A stretch of 39,116 nt of DNA from Lewinellaceae bacterium (GTDB lineage: Bacteria > Bacteroidota > Bacteroidia > Chitinophagales > Saprospiraceae). Each line of letters opens with the position of its first letter. The first letter of the stretch is position 1. The stretch spans positions 1 to 39,116 of the forward strand of contig JACJYP010000018.1 of the NCBI GenBank assembly GCA_020636045.1, given 5' to 3'. Position numbers and translations under genes: made by a program. The notes beneath the pieces are model-generated. The model saw only the letters and a program-made list of their open reading frames with translations. It was not told the origin of the DNA and ran no database searches. Of the stretch, positions 8,028 through 17,581 are shown one piece after another.

Positions 8028-11000
8028 ATGTTCAGACATCTCTCCGTCCTCATTTTCTTCATTTGTATTTCGGGCATTGTGAGCGCCCAGGCTATCTGGA
8101 CCGATGTGGCAGAGCCGCAGATCGTGCAGAAAGGCGAGCGGCGCATCGTGCCGCAGGTATATCGCACCGTCCACCTCGACGTGCAGCAACTGACCCCGCT
8201 GCTCCATGCCGCGCCGGAGCGTTTTACCCCCGACGCCGCCAAGCAACAGGACCTGCCCGTGCTGACGATCCCCATGCCCGACGGCAGCAAAAGCCGCTTC
8301 CGGCTGACCGAATCGCCGGTCATGGCGCCGGCCCTGCAGGCGCAATATCCGGAGATCCGCTGCTACACGGGCTACGGCATCGACGACCCCACGGCGACGA
8401 TCAAGTGCGACCTTACGCCGAAAGGTTTTCACGCAATGGTACGCTCCGCCCTGCAAAGCGCTGTGTTTATCGACCCTTACAGCGAAGGCGACCAGGAGCA
8501 TTACGTGGTATATTACAAAAAGGACTACGCCGCCCAGCCGGACGATCAGCCCTTTGCCTGCGAAGCGGATATGGGCGACCTGAAAGAGATCGCGCTGAAC
8601 GACCAGGCCGCCAAATTGCAGGGCGATTGCCAGTTGCGCAAGTATCGCCTTGCCCTTGCCTGCACAGGGGAATACGCCATTTTTCACGGCGGCACCACCC
8701 AACTGGCGCTCGCGGCCATGAACACCACCATGAACCGCGTGAACGGCGTATATGAAAATGACTTCGCCGTTACGATGGAGATGGTAGCCAACAATGACCA
8801 GATCGTATACCTGAACGCATCCACGGACCCTTACAGCAACGGAAACGCCAGCACCATGCTCGGCCAGAACCAGACGACCTGCACCAACGTCATCGGTTCC
8901 GCCAATTTCGATATCGGCCACGTATTCGGCACCAACAGCGGCGGCATCGCCAGTCTGGGCGTCGTGTGCAGCAACAACAACAAGGCCCGCGGCGTGACGG
9001 GCAGCGGAGCGCCCATCGGCGATCCCTTCGATATCGACTATGTCGCCCACGAAATGGGACACCAGTTCGGCGGCAGCCACACCTTCAACGGCACCATAGG
9101 CTCCTGCAGCGGCAACGGCAGCAGCGCGGCGGCCGTGGAGCCCGGCAGCGGCTCTACCATTATGGCCTATGCGGGTATTTGCGGATCGCAAAACATACAG
9201 TCGAACAGCGACGACTATTTCCACGCCTACAGCATACAGCAGATCAACAACTTTACCGTCAACGGCAACGGCAACAACTGCCCGGTCAAGATCGCCAGCG
9301 GGAACAACAACCCCAGTGTCGACGGCGGCAACGACTATATCATCCCCAAATCCACGCCTTTTGCGCTGACGGCCACGGGCTCCGATCCCGACGGCGATAT
9401 GCTGACCTATTGCTGGGAACAAATGGACGCGGGCGTCGCCACGGCCCCGCCGGTGGCGACCAGCACCACAGGCCCCCTGTTCCGCTCCTTTAAGGGTACG
9501 GCTTCGCCGACGCGCTATTTTCCGCGCCTGCCCGACCTGGTAAGCAACACGAACTACGCCTGGGAAGAACTGCCCGGCGTGGCGCGGACGATGAATTTCC
9601 GCGTGGAACTCCGCGACAACCACCCCGGCGCCGGCTGCACGGATGAGGATGACGTGCAACTGACCGTGACCGCCGCCGCCGGCCCCTTCACGGTGATGGA
9701 GCCGAATACCAACGTGCTGTGGTTCGTCGGAGAAAACAAAACCGTCACCTGGGACGTGAGCAATACCGACCAGGCGCCGGTGAATTGCGCCAGTGTGCGC
9801 ATCGTGCTTTCCGTCGACGGCGGCTTCAATTATCCGGTCGTGCTGGCCGACGACGTGCCGAACACGGGTTCTGCCAGCATCGTGGTGCCTGACAATGTAT
9901 CCAGTACCTGCCGCGTGAAAGTGGAAGCCGTTGGAAATGTTTTCTTCGACATTTCCAATCAGAATTTCCGCATTGAACAGCCGCCGGTGCCCACGTTTTC
10001 GCTGCTGGCAAGCACCACAGTTTCCAAGGCCTGCCCGGGCGACACCATCGCCATCACGGCGTCGATCGGTTCGATCCTCAATTTCAGCGATCCGGTGGAC
10101 CTGGACCTGAGCGGTTTTCCGGCCGGCGCAAGCGTGACCATCGACCCGAATCCGGTAGCCCCCGGCAGCAATGCCTCGATCCTTGTGTACGACCTGACAT
10201 CTGATATGGCCGGTAGTTACAACCTCAATATCCAGGGCGTTTCAGGGTCTATTATCCAAAATTCGAATATCGTGCTGGATGTACTGGCCGGACTTCCCGA
10301 TGCGACATCGGCCATGAGTCCCGCCGACGGTACTTCCGGATTGCCGCTTGCGCCGACCCTCGAATGGACGGCCGCTTCGGGCGCTGAAACCTACTTTCTT
10401 CAAGTGGCCACCAATCCCGCCTTCCCGGCAGGCTCCATCGTATTCAGCGAAACCCAGAGCGGTACTACCGCACAACTGCCGGCACTGGACCCGGGTGTGG
10501 TATACTACTGGCGCGTACGGGCGGATAATTTTTGCGGTGAAACCGCATTTTCGGACTACTTCTCTTTCCAGACGGCAAGGCTGGACTGCGGACACACGTA
10601 CAACAGCGAAGACGTGCCGGTGGCCATCAGCCCCGACGATATCGTGACGGTGAACTCAACGCTGGATATTGCCGAAGACCGGAGCATCGCGGCGGTGAGC
10701 ATCGATCTGCTGATCACCCACACATATGTCGGCGACCTCGACGCGCGGCTGCTGGGGCCCGACGGCACCAACATCCTGCTGTTCGACCGGCCCGGCGTAC
10801 CTGCGAGCAACTTCGGCTGCTCCGGCAACAACATCGACGTAGTGTTGTCCGACGACGCGCCGCTGAGCGCAGGAGAACTGGAATCGGCCTGCTCGAACCC
10901 GCCGCCGGCAATCAGCGGCAACTACCAGCCCCTGGAGGCGCTGTCGGCATTCAACGGCAAAAGCACTATGGGTGAGTGGCAACTCATCGTGGGCGATTAT

Positions 11001-13406
11001 TTTGCCGACGATGGCGGAAGCATCACCTCCTGGAGCCTGAGTTTCTGTTTCTCGGATTCCATTCCGCCCGGTAGTTTTGTTGCGAACAATGTATTGATGG
11101 TCGGTACCGGCGGCGCCGGTACGATCACCGACGCTTACCTGGAACTGACCCTGAGCGGCGATGCGGAACAAGGCCTGTTCACGCTGCTGAGCCTGCCGCA
11201 GCACGGCGTGCTCACACTCAACGGCGATACCCTGCAATTCGGCGATACGTTTACGCAGGCTGACATCAACGCCGGTCTGCTGGTGTACACCCACAACGGC
11301 GACGGTGCTACCGAAGATCAGTTCGAATTCGACGCTGTAGACCTCAATAACGCTTCGTGGTCGCACAATGCCGTTTTCCACATCGTGATCGTGCCGAACA
11401 ACCTCGCCGCGACGGCAGAAGCGAGCGGTGATGTCTTGTGCCCCGGCAGCGCGACGGGCGAGATCACGGTCACGGCGACCGGCCTCGACGGGCAATACCT
11501 GTACAGCCTGAATGGCGGCCCGGATCAGGATTCCAATGTGTTTACTGATTTACCTGCCGGCACCTATACCGTTGTGGTGACCGGGCAATTCGGCTTTACG
11601 ACGACGACCAATGAAGTGGTACTGGAAGACCCCGATCCCATGCAGGTGGGCGTGGACGTGGTTGACGACGACGTCACGGTGAATGTCACGGGCGGCGCCG
11701 GTAATTTGCAGTACAGCCTCAATGGCGTGGATTTCCAACCGGAAAACACCTTCGTCGATTTGCCAAACGGCTTCTATACCGTTACGGTGATGGATGAGAA
11801 CGGCTGCACCGTCACCGCCGAATTCACGGTGGCGGTCAATACCCTGGTGGTGAACCTGGAAGTACAAAGCGAAGTGAGTTGCTTCGACGGCAGCGACGGT
11901 GCTATTGTCGTGACCGTAGGGGGCGGGCAAATGCCCTATTCCTATAGCCTGAACGGCGGGCCGTTCCAGCCGGAAAATGTGTTCGACGGGCTGCCTGCCG
12001 GCACGTATTCCGTAGAAGTAAAAGACGATCAGGGTTTTACGGTTGTTTCAAATGAAGTGACGCTGGCCGCGCCTCCGGCCATTATGGTCGACGCTGCCGT
12101 GGCGCTGAACGTCATCACGGTAACGGCTTCCGGCGGTACGGGCAACCTCGAATACAGCCTCAACGGCGTCGACTTCCAGCCGGACAATGTTTTTGAAAAC
12201 CTGCCGAACGATCTTTACACGGTTGTGGTGCGCGATGAAAAAGGCTGCACCGCGACGGCAACGGCTCTGGTAGATGTGGCTCCGCTGGCAGTGGTGACCA
12301 TCGATTTTACCGCCGATATCCTGTGTTTTGGTGATGAAACCGCCGCTATCGAAGTAGTGGCAAGCGGCGGTATTCCGCCGTATGAATACGCGATCGACGG
12401 CGGCACATACCAGAGCAGCAATGTGTTCACCGGACTGGGCGGCGGACCGCACAGCGTTTCGGTGCGCGATGCAGCGGGCACGGAGGTGCAATCCGCGCTA
12501 TTCTTTATCAACCAGCCTTCGCCGCTGGTGGCAATTGTGAACCTCGACGGCAACGATGCGCAGTTCATGGCAACCGGCGGTACGGGACCTTACCAATTCA
12601 GTTTTGACGGCCCCAATCCGCCTGTCAACCTGCCGAACGGCGATTACGCGCTGACCGTCACTGATGCCAACGGCTGCACGAACGTGGCGATGTTCACGGT
12701 CAATATTCCGCCGCTCATGCTGTCGGGAGAGATCACGAACATCGACAACTGTGCCGGAGAAGCGGTCGTCGAACTGTCGGCCACCGGCGGCGAACCGCCC
12801 TATGAGTATTCGTTGAACGGCGGGCCGTTCCAGTCTTCGCCGGTCTTCACCATTTTTACGGGCAACAATATTGTGCGGGTGCGCGACGCGACCGGCACGA
12901 TCGTGCAGATACCCGTGCCTTTGCAACTCAATCCGCCGGTCGAACTGGCTGTTTCGGTCTCCAACGATACCATCACGGCTTCGGCGCAGCTCGGCACACC
13001 GCCGTACATGTACTCGATCAACGGCATGCCCTTCCAGGACTCGCCGGTATTCCCGGGTGTGCCGAACGGCGACTATACGGTCATCGTGGAAGACGCCAAC
13101 GGTTGTCAGGACACGGTATTGGTGATGGTCACTTCAGTGATCTCTCCGGCCGATGCATGGGGTCTGATCATCGCGCCCAACCCTTCGGCAGGCAGGTTCG
13201 TGCTGTCGATGCAGGAAGCGCCTTCTGACCTGCACGCGGATGTGTTCGATGCGGTGGGCAGAAAACTGCACTCGTTCGACTACACGCCGGCAGGCGGGTA
13301 TTTCTCCGAAGTACTGGATCTTCAGCATTTGCCGCAGGGAACGTACTTGCTGCGTTTCAGCGACGGACAGCATTGGGGAAGTGCGCTGCTGAGCATCGTC
13401 AAGTAA
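8028..13406 (+). CDS. Secreted reprolysin-like zinc metallopeptidase with SprB repeats and T9SS sorting domain
   Basis: A 1792-residue predicted type IX secretion substrate. Signal peptide at 1-21 (cut after VSAQA). Propeptide to about 200. Metzincin catalytic domain about 201-415 with HEMGHQFGGSH (H341, E342, H345, H351) and Met-turn STIMAYAG (M379). Ig/cadherin-like segment to about 650 (SDPDGDMLTYCWEQ). FN3-like domain about 750-850. Proprotein-convertase P domain about 853-1008 (HTYVGDLDARLLGPDGT, then GEWQLIVGDY). A CSPG/cadherin-like repeat about 1010-1125. Eight SprB-type modules about 1135-1705, in four alternating pairs. C-terminal type A sorting domain from about 1712 (IIAPNPSAGRF to the final Lys). 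It probably reaches the cell surface or medium through T9SS and degrades proteins; the repeats may aid adhesion. ATG start, with a near-match -7 box (TAATTTTC) at 8001-8008. Confidence 0.93.
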   Translation: MFRHLSVLIFFICISGIVSAQAIWTDVAEPQIVQKGERRIVPQVYRTVHLDVQQLTPLLHAAPERFTPDAAKQQDLPVLTIPMPDGSKSRFRLTESPVMAPALQAQYPEIRCYTGYGIDDPTATIKCDLTPKGFHAMVRSALQSAVFIDPYSEGDQEHYVVYYKKDYAAQPDDQPFACEADMGDLKEIALNDQAAKLQGDCQLRKYRLALACTGEYAIFHGGTTQLALAAMNTTMNRVNGVYENDFAVTMEMVANNDQIVYLNASTDPYSNGNASTMLGQNQTTCTNVIGSANFDIGHVFGTNSGGIASLGVVCSNNNKARGVTGSGAPIGDPFDIDYVAHEMGHQFGGSHTFNGTIGSCSGNGSSAAAVEPGSGSTIMAYAGICGSQNIQSNSDDYFHAYSIQQINNFTVNGNGNNCPVKIASGNNNPSVDGGNDYIIPKSTPFALTATGSDPDGDMLTYCWEQMDAGVATAPPVATSTTGPLFRSFKGTASPTRYFPRLPDLVSNTNYAWEELPGVARTMNFRVELRDNHPGAGCTDEDDVQLTVTAAAGPFTVMEPNTNVLWFVGENKTVTWDVSNTDQAPVNCASVRIVLSVDGGFNYPVVLADDVPNTGSASIVVPDNVSSTCRVKVEAVGNVFFDISNQNFRIEQPPVPTFSLLASTTVSKACPGDTIAITASIGSILNFSDPVDLDLSGFPAGASVTIDPNPVAPGSNASILVYDLTSDMAGSYNLNIQGVSGSIIQNSNIVLDVLAGLPDATSAMSPADGTSGLPLAPTLEWTAASGAETYFLQVATNPAFPAGSIVFSETQSGTTAQLPALDPGVVYYWRVRADNFCGETAFSDYFSFQTARLDCGHTYNSEDVPVAISPDDIVTVNSTLDIAEDRSIAAVSIDLLITHTYVGDLDARLLGPDGTNILLFDRPGVPASNFGCSGNNIDVVLSDDAPLSAGELESACSNPPPAISGNYQPLEALSAFNGKSTMGEWQLIVGDYFADDGGSITSWSLSFCFSDSIPPGSFVANNVLMVGTGGAGTITDAYLELTLSGDAEQGLFTLLSLPQHGVLTLNGDTLQFGDTFTQADINAGLLVYTHNGDGATEDQFEFDAVDLNNASWSHNAVFHIVIVPNNLAATAEASGDVLCPGSATGEITVTATGLDGQYLYSLNGGPDQDSNVFTDLPAGTYTVVVTGQFGFTTTTNEVVLEDPDPMQVGVDVVDDDVTVNVTGGAGNLQYSLNGVDFQPENTFVDLPNGFYTVTVMDENGCTVTAEFTVAVNTLVVNLEVQSEVSCFDGSDGAIVVTVGGGQMPYSYSLNGGPFQPENVFDGLPAGTYSVEVKDDQGFTVVSNEVTLAAPPAIMVDAAVALNVITVTASGGTGNLEYSLNGVDFQPDNVFENLPNDLYTVVVRDEKGCTATATALVDVAPLAVVTIDFTADILCFGDETAAIEVVASGGIPPYEYAIDGGTYQSSNVFTGLGGGPHSVSVRDAAGTEVQSALFFINQPSPLVAIVNLDGNDAQFMATGGTGPYQFSFDGPNPPVNLPNGDYALTVTDANGCTNVAMFTVNIPPLMLSGEITNIDNCAGEAVVELSATGGEPPYEYSLNGGPFQSSPVFTIFTGNNIVRVRDATGTIVQIPVPLQLNPPVELAVSVSNDTITASAQLGTPPYMYSINGMPFQDSPVFPGVPNGDYTVIVEDANGCQDTVLVMVTSVISPADAWGLIIAPNPSAGRFVLSMQEAPSDLHADVFDAVGRKLHSFDYTPAGGYFSEVLDLQHLPQGTYLLRFSDGQHWGSALLSIVK

Positions 13407-13410
13407 GTAA

Positions 13411-13612
13411 AGGTGGTGCCAACCTCTGGTTGGCCTTGAAGTTATCGATGAGTGAGTAGATAATACGTGCCCGGCTTCGGCTTGGGCGCGTAGGGCCAAC
13501 CAGAGGTTGGCGCCACTTCTGGTTGGCCTTTAAATTATGGATGTGTGAGTAAGGATAATACTTGTCCGGCTTCGGCTTGGGCACGTAGGGCCAACCGGAG
13601 GTTGGCGCCACC
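13411..13612. repeat. Palindromic repeat cluster, CCAACC-TCT-GGTTGG family, locus A
   Basis: Two diverged units of about 93-95 nt in tandem. Hairpin cores are at 13419-13433 (CCAACCTCTGGTTGG), 13496-13510 (CCAACCAGAGGTTGG) and 13591-13605 (CCAACCGGAGGTTGG), with a half core at 13518-13528. Each unit also holds GCCCGGCTTCGGCTTGGGC or a close variant (from 13469 and about 13564), a hairpin with a TTCG tetraloop. The same 15-nt core recurs at 30649-30774. This is a dispersed REP-like family, filling almost the whole gap between the metallopeptidase and the cyclase genes. Confidence 0.8.
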
Positions 13613-13633
13613 TTGATTGGCACCACTTTTATT

Positions 13634-14386
13634 ATGGATATCACTTTTGTCAGAGGTCAGAAAACATACCGCGCCGACTTGTCGCGGCCGGTTGATCTGT
13701 CTATCCCCCTGCGGAAAGGACACGACAATCCGAATTGCTTTTACGCGCCGCCGCCGGATTTCTGGCCGGTGGAAGCGGGCGATTTTGTCGGAAGCACTGC
13801 ACTCGGCGGGCCGGTGAATTTTTTCAACGTAACCTTTAACCCACACGGTAACGGCACGCACACGGAATGCGTGGGCCACATTGCAAAAGAGCCTTATGTA
13901 CTGGGGGAATGCCTGCTGGAGGCGCATTTTTTTGCAAAACTCGTCAGCCTGTACCCGCAAAAGACGGACAACGGCGACAGGGTGGTGCTGCGCGAACAAC
14001 TGGAGGCGCTGCTGGGAAAAGGGGAGGCCGAAGCCCTGATCGTGCGGACCATGCCCAACGACGAGCGAAAACTGAATGCCCGGTATTCCGGCGCCAATCC
14101 GCCCTATCTGGCGCGTGAGGCGGCAGCGTATCTGGTCGAGTGCGGGGTGCAGCATTTGCTGATCGACCTGCCTTCCGTGGATCGCGAAGAAGATGAAGGG
14201 CTGCTACAGGCACACCACACTTTTTGGCAATACCCTGACGCCGTGCGAAAGCACTGCACGATTACAGAACTGATCTATGTACCTGATCGTGTAAAAGACG
14301 GCTACTACCTGCTCAATTTGCAGACGGCCTCGTTCGATCTCGATGCCAGCCCGTCGAAACCGCTGATCTTTGGAATCGGATCATAA
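13634..14386 (+). CDS. Cyclase-family metal-dependent hydrolase (kynurenine formamidase-like)
   Basis: A 250-residue protein of the family that includes bacterial kynurenine formamidase and isatin hydrolase. These are metal-dependent amide or lactam hydrolases, cytosolic as a rule. The metal motif is visible as NPHGNGTHTECVGHI near residue 72: the usual form is HxGTHxDxPxH, and here Glu replaces the Asp. No signal peptide. The ATG at 13634 is preferred over a TTG at 13613 because the latter lies in the repeat cluster. The 3' end overlaps the convergent M28 gene by 6 nt. The substrate cannot be told from sequence; no other tryptophan-breakdown genes are in the window. Confidence 0.8.
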   Translation: MDITFVRGQKTYRADLSRPVDLSIPLRKGHDNPNCFYAPPPDFWPVEAGDFVGSTALGGPVNFFNVTFNPHGNGTHTECVGHIAKEPYVLGECLLEAHFFAKLVSLYPQKTDNGDRVVLREQLEALLGKGEAEALIVRTMPNDERKLNARYSGANPPYLAREAAAYLVECGVQHLLIDLPSVDREEDEGLLQAHHTFWQYPDAVRKHCTITELIYVPDRVKDGYYLLNLQTASFDLDASPSKPLIFGIGS

Positions 14387-15430
14387 AACACCGCCGTAGG
14401 TGCGGTAGATCACGGCCAGACATACTTCTCCTACCATGCGCAGGGTGTTCTTGTCGATCGCATCCATGTTGTCGTCGTGTGTATGCCAGTGCGACACAAA
14501 CCCCGAGCGGGTGCCGCCGGGCCTGCTGATCACGTCGATAATGGGAATCCTTGCGTTGGTGATGATAAAGTAGTGGTCGTCGGTAACGGGAGCGCCGTTC
14601 TCCTCGACAAACACGTTGCCGTAGCCCAGTGCCGAGGCCGTAGACCACACTTTTTGTACGATACCGGGTGCTGCCTGCATCGAAATTCCTTCTTTCTGAA
14701 ACTTCGGGTTGGCGCCGCCTACCATGTCGAGCAGAATGCCGAACAACGGCATATACCCGGGTTTGTGCAGGTTTTTGGACCAGTGCTGCGCGCCGAGGCA
14801 CCAGCTCTGGCTGTGGTCTTTTCCGTCGTCGGCATCGTTGCCCTGGTCTTCGGCATCGAAGCAGATCAGATCGACGCCGATATCGACGGGCTGTTCCTGC
14901 AGGGCCCGCGCGATTTCGAGCAGCACGCCTATGCCGCTGCCGCCGTCGTCGGCGCCGAGGATCGGCCGGTCGCGGTCTTTGGTATCCTGGTCGGCCTGAA
15001 AACGGCTGTCCCAATGCGCAGCCAGGAGGATGCGACGCGGATTTTCAGGTTTGTATTGTGCGATGATATTGACACAGTCGAAGGTGCCGCCTTTGTAGTG
15101 CGATGCCTGAAATTTCTGCTCGATGACGGTAAGGCCGTGCCGTTTGAATTCAGCGGCGATCCAGGCTGCGCACTTGCGGTGCGCCTCCGTATTGGGCACC
15201 CGCGGGCCGAAAGCCACCTGTTTTTTTACGTACCCGTACGCGGAATCGGCGCTAAACGGCGGCGGCGGAATCTGCTGCACGACGGGCGTTGCCGGCTGAT
15301 TCGAATGCGTTGCCGCGTCCTGTTTGTTGTTATCCGACGTACAGCGCGGCATCGAAACCGCCAGGTAAGAGAGCGCGAATAAGGCGAGAACGAAGAGGGC
15401 TATTTTTTGACGAGAGATTTTTACAGACAT
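14381..15430 (-). CDS. M28-family peptidase / glutaminyl cyclase-like protein, membrane anchored or secreted
   Basis: A 349-residue zinc-dependent protein. It has an N-terminal hydrophobic segment (residues 10-26) that acts as signal peptide or anchor; the Cys at 30 is not preceded by a proper lipobox. The M28 metal and catalytic blocks are present: AAHWDSR, LGADDGGSG, CFDAEDQGN and WHTHDDNMDAID. The short insert after HWDSRF and the CFDAED block resemble the Bacteroidota group annotated as M28 peptidase or glutaminyl-peptide cyclotransferase. The latter converts N-terminal Gln to pyroglutamate, a modification reported on many exported Bacteroidota proteins. Peptidase and cyclase cannot be separated by eye. 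ATG start; converges on, and overlaps by 6 nt, the cyclase-family gene. Confidence 0.85.
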   Translation of the reverse strand: MSVKISRQKIALFVLALFALSYLAVSMPRCTSDNNKQDAATHSNQPATPVVQQIPPPPFSADSAYGYVKKQVAFGPRVPNTEAHRKCAAWIAAEFKRHGLTVIEQKFQASHYKGGTFDCVNIIAQYKPENPRRILLAAHWDSRFQADQDTKDRDRPILGADDGGSGIGVLLEIARALQEQPVDIGVDLICFDAEDQGNDADDGKDHSQSWCLGAQHWSKNLHKPGYMPLFGILLDMVGGANPKFQKEGISMQAAPGIVQKVWSTASALGYGNVFVEENGAPVTDDHYFIITNARIPIIDVISRPGGTRSGFVSHWHTHDDNMDAIDKNTLRMVGEVCLAVIYRTYGGVL

Positions 15431-15735
15431 CTTGAGAATTTACGGTATGAGGTGGAGCAGGTGCGCACAAGCGCATTTTCTCTCCGCAAAGAACGTTAAA
15501 AACCCGCGACTTCTTTTTCGGGCGGCTGCATTTCCTTTAACAAAACAATGCAAATGTCGCTCCGGCGATCCGTTTGAACGACAGGGTCCACTGGCTCTGC
15601 TGAAGAGAAGTAAACAGTTGGCAGAGGCAGTGGGCAGTAATAGTGTATTTGGGCAAAAGGGGGTAAAGCAAGCGTTTTTATACAGCAATTCGCTCCAATA
15701 TCAACATTGCCCCTGCACTGCCGATCGGCAATGGG
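15431..15735. other. Gene-poor gap with inverted GCAGT-rich repeats
   Basis: No convincing gene. A degenerate GCAGT heptad run (CAGTTGGCAGAGGCAGTGG) starts at 15615, and a partly complementary stretch (GCCCCTGCACTGCCGATC) lies near 15710. Together they can form a loose long-range hairpin. Related runs exist at 4826-4854 and 23825-23850. No -7 box was found for the M28 gene here. Confidence 0.5.
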
Positions 15736-16161
15736 TCATTGGTCGTCCTTGAAACCGGCTTCTCTGTGCGAACCGTCGCAAAAAGGCTTGTTTTGCGAGT
15801 GACCGCAGCGGCAAAAGGACGTGATTTTCTGCCGAACGGTCTCGTTCCCCGCGGCGTCTTTTACCCTGATGTTGCCGTGCACCTTCAGCGGGCCGTTGGG
15901 GATCGCTTCCACGATCGTATCGACTTCCACCGATTCCGGCAATACTTCCGCATCCCCGTTTTTGAACCAGCTGAGCGCCCCGGAAGGACATTTTTCCACC
16001 TGGGCAATGATGGCATCCGTATCGGCGCCATCCATGCTGATCCAGGGGCGCTTGCGTGGGTCGAATACCTGAAGCAAGCCGTGCCAGCAAAGGGCGGAGT
16101 GGATACATACGTCCGGTTTCCAGACGACCGTGATGTCTTTGTTCGAATATTTCTTTTCCAT
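15736..16161 (-). CDS. Iron-sulfur protein: divergent 4Fe-4S mono-cluster domain plus CDGSH domain
   Basis: A 141-residue soluble protein with two cluster-binding parts. The N-terminal part (about 1-70) matches the divergent 4Fe-4S mono-cluster family (Fer4_19), with Cys in VCIHSALCWHG and CPSGALSW and the typical RPWISMDGAD between. The C-terminal part carries the CDGSH motif CRCGHSQNKPFCDGSH, which binds a 2Fe-2S cluster through three Cys and one His. Such proteins probably act in electron transfer or cluster handling; no precise role is established. Start chosen at ATG 16161 because the longer open frame would run into the upstream gene. It lies 25 nt after the GH109-like gene, so the two are probably co-transcribed. 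Confidence 0.88.
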   Translation of the reverse strand: MEKKYSNKDITVVWKPDVCIHSALCWHGLLQVFDPRKRPWISMDGADTDAIIAQVEKCPSGALSWFKNGDAEVLPESVEVDTIVEAIPNGPLKVHGNIRVKDAAGNETVRQKITSFCRCGHSQNKPFCDGSHREAGFKDDQ

Positions 16162-16186
16162 AAGCGGAGGTGATAGTGTTTGATGG

Positions 16187-17581
16187 TCAAAAGGCGTCGC
16201 CAAATGCAAAATCGGGTTTCCGTTCTGTCCAGCGGCCGCGGGTGAAATCGGGGAACGCCTGCGGGCTGCTGCCGGTGGCGATACTCGCTTCCGAAAGCGG
16301 CGTGATGGCGAGCCAGGTGGCTGCGTCGTATACGTCGATCTGGGGGGCGATATTGCGTTTGGCGCACTCCACGAAATGGTGGAACACAAAAAAATCCATA
16401 CCGCCATGTCCGGCGGCTTTGGCGTCGTCGCCGTATTTTTTCCACAGCGGATGGTCGTAGCGGGCCAGCCATTCGCGTGCTTCTTCCCACTGGTGGGCTT
16501 TGGTGTGTCCGGCGAGCAGCAGGCTTTTGTTCACGTCCATCCAGATGCCTCTGGTGCCCTGCACCCTGAAGCCAAGGGAATAGGGGCGCGGCAGGCCGGT
16601 GTCGTGCGAGAGCAGTACGGTTTCGCCGTTGGAGGTTTTGATCACCGTGGTGACCACGTCGCCGAGGTTGAAACGCAGCTGCGCGTTGGGGTGGTCGGGA
16701 CCGCCTTTGGGGTGGCCGACGATGTATTCGTGCAGGCCGCGGGCCTTGCTGGCAGTGGAGGTAAGGTGCAGGAAGCGGTTGCCGCGGTTGATGTTGGCCA
16801 TCATGGCCACCGGCCCGACACCGTGGGTAGGGTAGAGATCGCCGTTGCGGTGGACGGAGTGTTTGGTGCGCCAGCGGGCTTCGCTGAATGCCTTTTCGCC
16901 GAATTCCACCCCTGAATCGTAGGGTGTAACGCCGTCGTTGAATTTCACGCCCCGCAGGTCGTGCTGGTAGCCGCCTTCGAGGTGCATGAGTTCGCCGAAC
17001 AAGCCTTCGCGCACCATCTGCAGTACAGCCATCACGTCGCGGCGGTAACACACGTTCTCCAGAAACATCAGGTGGGTGCTCGTCGCTTCGTGGGTGTTCA
17101 CCAGTTGCCAGCATTCGTCAAGCGAAAAGCCGCCGCACACTTCGGTGCCAACGTATTTGCCCGCCTGCATGGCTGCCACGGCCTGCTGGGTATGCCACTC
17201 CCAGGGAGAGGCGATCACAACAGCGTCGATATCCTTGTCTTTCAACAGATTAAGATAATCGCGATCGCCCTTGTCGTACACGGCCGGTTTTTTTCCGCCC
17301 TTGCTGTCGATCAGTTTCAGACAGTCGGATACCATGCGCGCATCCGGATCGGCGATGGCAGCCACTTCGCAGTCGCTGCGCAGCAGCGCCTCTTCTACGT
17401 GGTTTTGTCCGCGCAGGCCCGTGCCGATAAAGCCGATCCGGAGCGATGAAAGGCTGTGTTTTCGTAGGGACCTGCGCGGTTGCTCCGCGTTATTTTCGTT
17501 ACCGGGGATGTTGGGGGCCACCAGTGCGGCGCCGGCGAGGGAAGTATTGCGCAGGAACGTGCGGCGGTTGAATTTGGCCAT
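16187..17581 (-). CDS. Gfo/Idh/MocA-fold protein, GH109-like glycosidase, Tat-exported
   Basis: A 464-residue protein with a twin-arginine signal (NRRTFLRNTSLAGAALVAP, R6-R7) and a Rossmann NAD-binding motif GFIGTGLRG at 50-58. The blocks YPTHGVGPVA, NINRGNRF, DTGLPRPYS and GHGGMDFFV match GH109 enzymes. Known members (alpha-N-acetylgalactosaminidases) use a tightly bound NAD+ and a redox-assisted mechanism. Export via Tat fits a protein that must fold with its cofactor before crossing the membrane. The activity is inferred from family resemblance; a related Gfo/Idh/MocA dehydrogenase is possible. ATG start. First gene of a likely two-gene transcript with the Fer4_19/CDGSH protein. Confidence 0.85.
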   Translation of the reverse strand: MAKFNRRTFLRNTSLAGAALVAPNIPGNENNAEQPRRSLRKHSLSSLRIGFIGTGLRGQNHVEEALLRSDCEVAAIADPDARMVSDCLKLIDSKGGKKPAVYDKGDRDYLNLLKDKDIDAVVIASPWEWHTQQAVAAMQAGKYVGTEVCGGFSLDECWQLVNTHEATSTHLMFLENVCYRRDVMAVLQMVREGLFGELMHLEGGYQHDLRGVKFNDGVTPYDSGVEFGEKAFSEARWRTKHSVHRNGDLYPTHGVGPVAMMANINRGNRFLHLTSTASKARGLHEYIVGHPKGGPDHPNAQLRFNLGDVVTTVIKTSNGETVLLSHDTGLPRPYSLGFRVQGTRGIWMDVNKSLLLAGHTKAHQWEEAREWLARYDHPLWKKYGDDAKAAGHGGMDFFVFHHFVECAKRNIAPQIDVYDAATWLAITPLSEASIATGSSPQAFPDFTRGRWTERKPDFAFGDAF

